Part shown: one piece after another, positions 16,853 to 22,447 of the stretch
Layout of the letters: the number at the start of each line of letters is the position of its first letter
Position numbering within the stretch: position 1 is the first letter of the stretch
From: Stramenopiles sp. TOSAG23-2
Taxonomy: Eukaryota; Sar
Direction of reading: 5' to 3'
Length of the DNA stretch: 22,447 nucleotides
Assembly (NCBI GenBank): GCA_900128395.1
Contig: LT649513.1
Location: 1-22,447, forward strand
Program-made: the position numbers and the translations under genes
Notes under the pieces: generated by a model
Databases searched by the model: none
Told to the model about the DNA's origin: nothing
Seen by the model: the letters and a program-made list of their open reading frames with translations, nothing else

Positions 16853-17276
16853 AAGAAAATTTCTGTATGATGTGTATTTATATATATACGAGTATATAAA
16901 ATGTATAATATATATACATGTATATATATATACGAAAGATTATATATATAATATAATAAATGTACATGTAAATATATCTCCTCAATTTTTATCATACGAA
17001 AAACTAGATTTATTTTACGAAAGTATGTATCATACGTACTCTGGCAAGCGCAGAGTCTTTCCAGCAAAGCTGGAAAGATATATCATACAATTATATACAA
17101 GAATTATTATAGTGTGGTTTTATATATTATATATATTTTTTTGTTGCATAATATTAATATTTTTTTTATTTTTTTTTTCTTGCTGGCTTGTTTTTTTAAT
17201 TAAATTTCATATCATACGTACTATCATAGGTATTGTATCTCCCAGATCTCATCAAGATTATACATTCAACTTTTTG
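16853..17276. other. Convergent 3' spacer with ATCATACG motifs and hairpins
   Basis: AT-rich spacer between the stops of the small secreted gene and the coiled-coil gene. ATCATACG recurs: ATCATACGTACT at 17029-17040 and 17211-17222, and ATCATACGAA at 16991-17000. The tandem stem-loops listed separately lie inside. A plus-strand frame of about 160 codons crosses it, but its product is only Ile/Tyr/Phe-rich low complexity and is not credible. Confidence 0.55.
17038..17078. repeat. Tandem stem-loops in convergent spacer
   Basis: The first hairpin pairs ACTCTG (17038-17043) with CAGAGT (17051-17056) around a 7-nt loop. The second pairs TCTTTCCAGC (17056-17065) with GCTGGAAAGA (17069-17078) around AAA, a perfect 10-bp stem; the two share one base. 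The block is clearly richer in G+C than its surroundings and is flanked by TATCATACG (17028-17036) and TATCATACA (17080-17088). Likely roles are a 3'-end structure for the flanking genes or a small structured RNA; none is proven. Confidence 0.85.
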
Positions 17277-19814
17277 TTATTTCTTCTCGTATGCTATAAT
17301 CATCTTGTTTAAGCGTTTTACAAGTTGCCTTACCACATTGTCATGTTCTTTATCTTTCTTCATCAAATCTAGTTTATTTAATTCGATTTCTTCTTTTAAA
17401 TGTTCAATATCGACATCTTTTATATTATTCGATTCCATCAATTTGGATATGTTATCCTCCATTTCTTTTTTTAATTTATTTATCGAACTGCTATTTTGTT
17501 TTTTAATACTTTCAATTTCAAAATTATGCGAGTGTTTCATTTGCTGTATTTTCTTATCGCGTTTTGCAACTTCCTCTGCACCGCTTTCATACGATTCCAA
17601 TAATTGTTTTGCTACTTCATCTATACGGTTTTCTAAGGCTCGAAGTTTCCGCCTCAAAAGCCCAGCTTCCCTTTCAGCAATGTCACGTTCATTTCGTAAA
17701 TTGTCAGTTTGCTCTACTATACGTTCAAAAGACAATTCCTTTAAATTAATAACAGAATCCTTATGCTTCAAATGTTCCTCAAATCTACTTGTTTCTGAGG
17801 TCAACTTTTCATTTGCCTTTCGCAATTCCTTTTTTAAATCTCTAATTGTATCCTCATGAGAAACTTTTTGTTCATATGTTTGCCTTTCAAAATGATCCCT
17901 TTCTTTCTTCATCTGATCCTGAAGCTCCTTGAATTCTTCATTTTTGTTTTCTAACATTTCCTCTAAAACTTTCATTTTCTCAAAATCTTCTGCATTCACA
18001 TTTACACGTTCATCATTTATATCACGATTGCTGGTACCCCATGAATCGGCAAAATACGATAGCTCTGTCATATCTGTTTTTCCAGCTGTTAAAAATATAT
18101 ATATTATATCCATTCCTAGTCGTACAGTTGCTTTATTAGCTGATAATAATGCTTGCCTTAATATTTTAATGACTCTACCATCAGTTGAAAATAATTTCAT
18201 ATATTCTTGGACATTTTTACTATGTTGCCAATCTTCACTCAATAATATACATGCAAGTTGGCGTATTTTCAAATCAATCAATTGAAAATTACTATCGTTA
18301 TTATTATTGTTGTTGTTGCTAGTAGAAACCGTTGCACCTGCCTTCTTTATTTGAATCTTATTTTTTACGATAATTAATTTATCTATTCCTTTTAACATGG
18401 ATGACCGCAAATGATCAATACATGAAACTACTTGCGATGTAGTACCTTTCAATTTTAAAAAGTCTATAGCTGGTATTGATAATTCTAATATCTTTTCATT
18501 TGTTGCAAATATTAAAATTATATTTAAAAAGTCACGATCATTGTATGCTGATTTTTGATTAGGTATGTTGCTATTTAACAACTTTAATGTATTTAATATT
18601 GATATGCATAATGAAATACCGTATTCATTTAATTCAATTGTAACATATCCTAAAACTTGCCATAATATATCAGTGAAATTATTTGTATTCATAACTTCCA
18701 ATATTTTGTCTTTTAAATCAATAGTAGCATTTGTAATTGCATCATGTATCAAATCCAATGCTGGCTGTACACTCAACAATGAATTATATTTATCTTCTTT
18801 ATCTACAAATTTAGTAGCAGCATCAAACCGATCTTTAACCATATCTATGGTTTCTCGTGTAAATTTACAAAAAGATAATGTTGCATTATTTATATAACTA
18901 CTTTGATTGGGACGTTGCAATGCTAATGATATAATGGCATATGCTTGGAAACGCTGTATCATTGTAATATTATTGTAATTATTCTCATCATGAATATTAT
19001 TTTTATTACCATTCTTATCTATTTCATTATTAGTTATATACTTGTTACTTTCTTGAAAGCTTGTATTAATTTCACTAGTTAAAACATTGAAACATAAATC
19101 ATACAGGACATTCACTTCGTCTTTGTTAATAAAATAAATATATTGCGGAGATTTATATACAACAAATGCCATGGACAGACGTATTTGTACATTTGAGATA
19201 TTTATCCAACTTTCTTTCTTATTTATTCTTTCTAATTTATTTTTCCATTTTGATGATGAAGAAAAATTACTACGAATGTTTGATGCTTTGAGAGATAAAA
19301 TCGAACTGATTAATGGATACAAAATGTCTTCTTTCAATATCAATTCATTATCACAACTTTCGATTTTCTTAACAAATTGAGAGAAATTAGAATTTCTTGA
19401 AGACTGCATCAATTTTGTTTTGCGAAATAAAAGAATATTTAATAACTTGCACAATGGTTTGCAAATTTGCGCTTGTAATGGTTGTTTCAAAGCAGAGGAA
19501 CAAAGTTTTTCAACAATATATTGTATCGTAGAATTATTACTATTATCTATTACATAAACTAAACTTTCATGCGCATAAAAATTACCACCAACAAATTTTA
19601 ACAAAACGATGCAAACATTTTCTAATAAAAACGAGGAACTTCCTACATCTAAGCATTTGGCTACTTTCAACATTAACTTATACCATAATTTTGGATATGA
19701 AAAAAACCATTTTGTAAAGTTATCTGATGATTGTAATTTTAAAATCCAATTATCAAATTTTTCATTTGAGTTAAATTTATTGAAAGCTATTAATTCTTGC
19801 AACTCTTTCTTCAT
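17277..19814 (-). CDS. Helical-repeat protein with C-terminal coiled coil, possibly CIP2A-like
   Basis: This 845-residue protein has about 600 residues of alpha-helical, armadillo/HEAT-like sequence without sharp repeat borders, broken by N-rich inserts near 265-280 and 505-512. A continuous coiled coil runs from about 609 to 845. The join RVIKILRQALLSANKATVRL...IFLTAGKTD (about 545-580) recalls the end of the armadillo part of CIP2A, the animal PP2A-interacting protein, which has the same arrangement and a similar length (about 900 residues). The vesicle tether p115/Uso1 is an alternative with the same general layout. No signal peptide or membrane span is visible. ATG 19812-19814 has A at -3. 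The architecture is clear; the family name is a weak inference from remembered sequence. Confidence 0.85.
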   Translation of the reverse strand: MKKELQELIAFNKFNSNEKFDNWILKLQSSDNFTKWFFSYPKLWYKLMLKVAKCLDVGSSSFLLENVCIVLLKFVGGNFYAHESLVYVIDNSNNSTIQYIVEKLCSSALKQPLQAQICKPLCKLLNILLFRKTKLMQSSRNSNFSQFVKKIESCDNELILKEDILYPLISSILSLKASNIRSNFSSSSKWKNKLERINKKESWINISNVQIRLSMAFVVYKSPQYIYFINKDEVNVLYDLCFNVLTSEINTSFQESNKYITNNEIDKNGNKNNIHDENNYNNITMIQRFQAYAIISLALQRPNQSSYINNATLSFCKFTRETIDMVKDRFDAATKFVDKEDKYNSLLSVQPALDLIHDAITNATIDLKDKILEVMNTNNFTDILWQVLGYVTIELNEYGISLCISILNTLKLLNSNIPNQKSAYNDRDFLNIILIFATNEKILELSIPAIDFLKLKGTTSQVVSCIDHLRSSMLKGIDKLIIVKNKIQIKKAGATVSTSNNNNNNNDSNFQLIDLKIRQLACILLSEDWQHSKNVQEYMKLFSTDGRVIKILRQALLSANKATVRLGMDIIYIFLTAGKTDMTELSYFADSWGTSNRDINDERVNVNAEDFEKMKVLEEMLENKNEEFKELQDQMKKERDHFERQTYEQKVSHEDTIRDLKKELRKANEKLTSETSRFEEHLKHKDSVINLKELSFERIVEQTDNLRNERDIAEREAGLLRRKLRALENRIDEVAKQLLESYESGAEEVAKRDKKIQQMKHSHNFEIESIKKQNSSSINKLKKEMEDNISKLMESNNIKDVDIEHLKEEIELNKLDLMKKDKEHDNVVRQLVKRLNKMIIAYEKK

Positions 19815-20318
19815 GGTTCTTGTAGTATTTCTTCTGGTTATTGATATACAGTTGCATTTTACCAGTACTATGATGTGTATCTATATCTATAGTTTTATCT
19901 ATAGTAGTAATACTGTGTAAGTTAAATTACGTAAAATAATATTATACATATATATTATATATGTATAACTAAAATGAGGAGACGACTGGTGTGGTATCCT
20001 AATATATACAATAATATAAATAGATGATTGCTTTGTTCTACTATAGCTATAGCTACTGTATAGCACCACACAAGAATCCCCTTAAACAAAATAATTTTGT
20101 GAAAATTTTAGCGATTATTATTTCAATAATTTAAATTTAAATTGTTGTTGCAATTGTTGTGCAATTGGCACAATTCTTCCAATAAATTATTAATTTAAAT
20201 TTCAATAATCCAATAATATAGAGAAGATTTTTGCTGTAGAATATATATATATTAAATAGTAATACATGATAGTAGAAATATACCACCAACAATTATTGCA
20301 GAACAAACACAAACAAAC
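19815..20318. promoter_or_regulatory. Divergent promoter region
   Basis: Spacer between the starts of the coiled-coil gene (minus) and the epimerase gene (plus). It contains TACTGTA (20054-20060), the reverse complement of the TACAGTA heptamer. The stem-loop TTGTGC/GCACAA lies at about 20157-20173. The rest is AT-rich repeats of TTTAAATT and TATATA type. No gene was recognised. Confidence 0.45.
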
Positions 20319-21260
20319 ATGACGTCAATATCATCATCATCAACTGCAACAACATTAGGCTTGATTGCCGGGGCTGCAGCAGGAACTTTATTGCTCGCTG
20401 CCAGGAAGCGCAACAATAGTAGCAAGAAGCTAATATTAAGTCAAGGAAAAATAAATAATTTGGAAACTTTAACATTGAAACACTCATCTGGTTCTCAAGT
20501 TATTATTTACAAACACGGTGGTACAATAGCAAGTTGGACGCTTCCGAATGGGAAAGAAATGTTATTGTTATCTAAAAATGCCGTATTTAATGGGAAAAAA
20601 GCTATTCGAGGTGGGATACCATTGGTATTTCCACAGTTTGGTCCAGGAAAATTACCAAACCATGGATTTGCACGTACAAGTGAGTGGAATACGAATAGTT
20701 TAAAAAATAATATTTTAATATTAGAGTTGAAAGATAATGAAGAGACACGCAAATTATGGAATCATCAATTTCAATTATTTTATGAAATTGAATTAAATGC
20801 AAAAAGTTTAAGAACAAAATTAGTCGTTAAAAATACTGGTAAAAGTGATTTTGAATTTCAAGCATTGCTTCACACATATTACAAAGTCCCTGACATTAAA
20901 TCAACTTTTGTAAAAGGTTTAAAAGGTTCCTCTTTTATGGATAAATTAAAGGATGGAAAAGTTTTTAACGAAACGCGTAAACAAATTAATTTTACGGAGG
21001 AAACAGATCGTATTTATATGAATGCCCCATCAATGGTTACATTACCTGGAATTGCGAAGATAGAAGTACAAACAAGTGGTAAAGATCATGATATTGTTGT
21101 TTGGAATCCACATATTGCAAAGTCAAAACGAATGGGGGATTTTGGAGATGATGAATGGAAGAACATGGTATGCATTGAGCCTGGATATGTTGCAAAATGG
21201 AAAAAATTAGCAGCTGATGAAACTTTTGAATTGGAGCAAAATATATCCTCTAGTCTGTAA
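20319..21260 (+). CDS. Glucose-6-phosphate 1-epimerase-like (hexose-6-phosphate mutarotase), N-terminally anchored
   Basis: Interconverts alpha and beta anomers of hexose 6-phosphates (EC 5.1.3.15 family, galactose mutarotase fold). The 313-residue protein has IRGGIPLVFPQFG (R97), PNHGFARTSEW (H115, R119), FQALLHTYYKV (H185), IVVWNP and VCIEPGY (E287). These match the family's two catalytic histidines, general-base glutamate and phosphate-binding arginines. Oddly, residues 11-28 form a hydrophobic Ala/Gly/Leu helix followed by ARKRN, like a membrane anchor or a targeting signal; well-studied relatives (bacterial YeaD, yeast Ymr099c) are soluble. The catalytic domain begins near residue 45. 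The ATG has A at -3. Anchoring to an organelle surface with a cytosolic enzyme domain is one reading; import into an organelle is another. Confidence 0.93.
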   Translation: MTSISSSSTATTLGLIAGAAAGTLLLAARKRNNSSKKLILSQGKINNLETLTLKHSSGSQVIIYKHGGTIASWTLPNGKEMLLLSKNAVFNGKKAIRGGIPLVFPQFGPGKLPNHGFARTSEWNTNSLKNNILILELKDNEETRKLWNHQFQLFYEIELNAKSLRTKLVVKNTGKSDFEFQALLHTYYKVPDIKSTFVKGLKGSSFMDKLKDGKVFNETRKQINFTEETDRIYMNAPSMVTLPGIAKIEVQTSGKDHDIVVWNPHIAKSKRMGDFGDDEWKNMVCIEPGYVAKWKKLAADETFELEQNISSSL

Positions 21261-21393
21261 ATTTGTTTTGTAGTACATATTATATGTGATTGAAAAAGGT
21301 CAAAATAATATTATATATAAAAATTATATAAAAATATAAAATATATATTAAAAATATTCGTGTGTGTGTATTTTTTTTTGTACTCTTCGTATT
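21261..21393. other. Short convergent 3' spacer
   Basis: This is the shortest convergent spacer. It holds a weak palindrome near 21274-21290, a TG run and a T run, and TTCGTAT (21386-21392). It lacks the strong hairpins of the other convergent spacers. The two 3' UTRs must be very short or overlap. Confidence 0.5.
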
Positions 21394-22275
21394 TTATGCT
21401 CTTTTATAAACAAATATTTTTCGTTTCCATTTCGTTTCCCCTGCAAATTTCACATTTTTAAAACCTTTATTTTTTATAGTTTCATCAATATATTTAAAAA
21501 CATTTTCTCCTCGATAAAGAATATTATTTAATTCTTCAAATGTGCCTGATTTTTTACATTTTCTTAACCTTTTAGAAGCTTTTCGATAACTTTTCCATTG
21601 ATGTGGTTCAATTATCAAGGTATTTGTTTTCGATGTAAGCTTATCTAAAAAATCTTTCAAACCTTTATCTCCATGATTAATATGAATCCACATAGTTAAA
21701 CCAAAACAGGTAATAAGATCATAATGATGTTTTCCGTCTAAGTTTTCTTTCATTATATTCAAAGTTTTGAACTTACATATATTATTTACATCATTTTCCT
21801 TTGCCATAGATATTAAATCTTGATCCATGTCAATTCCATACATTTCAATTTTTTTATTTGAATCAACTTTTGAAAAAATATTATATAATTCCAAAGTTAA
21901 TTCACCGCTATTACATCCAATATCACAGCACTGTAGTTTGTTACTTTTTTTTCCACTATGTTGTTGAAATATTAAATTTAAAACATCTTCTGTATCAATA
22001 AATTTTGTTCGCTCTTCCGTCGGATTAAACATGTAATAGTTTTTAAAAGCACCATATCTATGTTGAATATACTGCTGTTCATCTTTTACTTGCAATTCAA
22101 TATCTTTTCTATTTACATTACCATTATTCTCAATGATTTTTTGTTTTTTGTTTGTGTTATCATTGCCGATATTATTATTATCATTATTATTATTATTATT
22201 GCTAATACTGCTTCCAGCATTATTATAATAATTTAACTTTCTCCCTCGCTTCATGGAATATTCTTTTTTGTACAT
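21394..22275 (-). CDS. BCDIN3D: BCDIN3D-like RNA 5'-monophosphate methyltransferase
   Basis: SAM-dependent enzyme of the Bin3 family that methylates 5'-monophosphate RNA ends; human BCDIN3D acts on cytosolic tRNA-His and has been reported on pre-miRNA. The 293-residue protein has a basic, N-rich tail (about 1-65), then RYGAFKNYYMFNPTEER (73-89), SAM motif I CDIGCNSGELT (117-127), YGIDMD (146-151), LTMWIHINHGDKGL (193-206) and IIEPHQWKSYRKASKRLRK (221-239). TMWIHxNHGD, the EP..WK.YR motif and the RLRK extension fit BCDIN3D better than MEPCE, which reads KWVHLNWGD. The usual EPQPW is EPHQW here. The substrate in this organism is unknown. The start is uncertain: ATG 22273-22275 and ATG 22252-22254 are both in frame and neither has A at -3. 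Confidence 0.92.
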   Translation of the reverse strand: MYKKEYSMKRGRKLNYYNNAGSSISNNNNNNDNNNIGNDNTNKKQKIIENNGNVNRKDIELQVKDEQQYIQHRYGAFKNYYMFNPTEERTKFIDTEDVLNLIFQQHSGKKSNKLQCCDIGCNSGELTLELYNIFSKVDSNKKIEMYGIDMDQDLISMAKENDVNNICKFKTLNIMKENLDGKHHYDLITCFGLTMWIHINHGDKGLKDFLDKLTSKTNTLIIEPHQWKSYRKASKRLRKCKKSGTFEELNNILYRGENVFKYIDETIKNKGFKNVKFAGETKWKRKIFVYKRA

Positions 22276-22447
22276 ACAGTATAGACAAACACAAACGAAC
22301 GCGCGTAATATAAGCTATAATCTCTTGTTGTAATAATTTTAGCTCCTTATCTGTGCATGCATACTGGCATCCTCGTATATATAGATCTATCAGATATATG
22401 TGGCGTACAATATTTATATTATACATAAGTTAATGTATTATAATTTT
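22276..22447. promoter_or_regulatory. Upstream region of the methyltransferase gene
   Basis: AT-rich sequence to the window edge. TACAGTA (22275-22281) overlaps the first candidate start codon. No other feature was recognised. Confidence 0.35.

Noticed and set aside
16824-17312. Plus-strand frame of about 160 codons
   Set aside because: It overlaps both flanking genes, and its product is Ile/Tyr/Phe low complexity produced by TATA-type repeats.
1-22447. A defence system, biosynthetic cluster, CRISPR array or transposon
   Set aside because: The genes are functionally mixed and alternate in strand. There are no spaced direct repeats of CRISPR type and no transposase or integrase.

Overview
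The window looks like gene-dense nuclear DNA from a small, AT-rich, intron-poor eukaryotic microbe. Evidence: clearly eukaryotic proteins (eIF2B delta, a BCDIN3D-type RNA methyltransferase, WW-domain membrane proteins), long uninterrupted reading frames, AT-rich spacers with no bacterial operon layout, and asparagine and lysine homopolymer runs. All three standard stop codons end genes, mostly TAA. Eight confident ATG starts (all genes but the first and last) have A at position -3. I could not fix the lineage. A plant-like GH28 enzyme and WW/transmembrane proteins would fit a stramenopile-like protist, but that is only a suggestion.

Ten protein genes cover roughly four fifths of the window: (1) GH28 pectinase-like enzyme, minus, 37-1293, start codon unresolved; (2) eIF2B delta, plus, 1362-3041; (3) large basic protein with a zinc motif and a Tudor-like segment, minus, 3361-7170; (4) ankyrin/coiled-coil protein, plus, 8089-11262; (5) four-span membrane protein with a WW domain and a beta-adaptin-appendage-like C-terminus, minus, 11453-14677; (6) small WW plus two-span membrane protein, minus, 15162-15881; (7) small secreted protein, plus, 16439-16852; (8) helical-repeat/coiled-coil protein, minus, 17277-19814; (9) hexose-6-phosphate 1-epimerase, plus, 20319-21260; (10) BCDIN3D-like methyltransferase, minus, 21394-22275.

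Strands alternate almost perfectly, so spacers are divergent promoter regions (1/2, 3/4, 6/7, 8/9) or convergent 3' regions (2/3, 4/5, 7/8, 9/10). Three of the four convergent spacers hold small inverted repeats with TACGA or CATACG cores. The 7/8 spacer adds two tandem, relatively GC-rich stem-loops. A TACAGTA heptamer recurs in upstream regions.

The genes do not form one pathway. They touch translation initiation control (2), RNA end modification (10), sugar phosphate metabolism (9), secreted carbohydrate degradation (1) and membrane/trafficking scaffolds (5, 6). Genes 3, 4, 7 and 8 have no certain function. I found no tRNA, rRNA, CRISPR or transposase. The most unusual items are the gene 5 domain fusion, the neighbouring WW-membrane pair 5/6, the blocked start of gene 1, and the tandem stem-loops near 17.04 kb.
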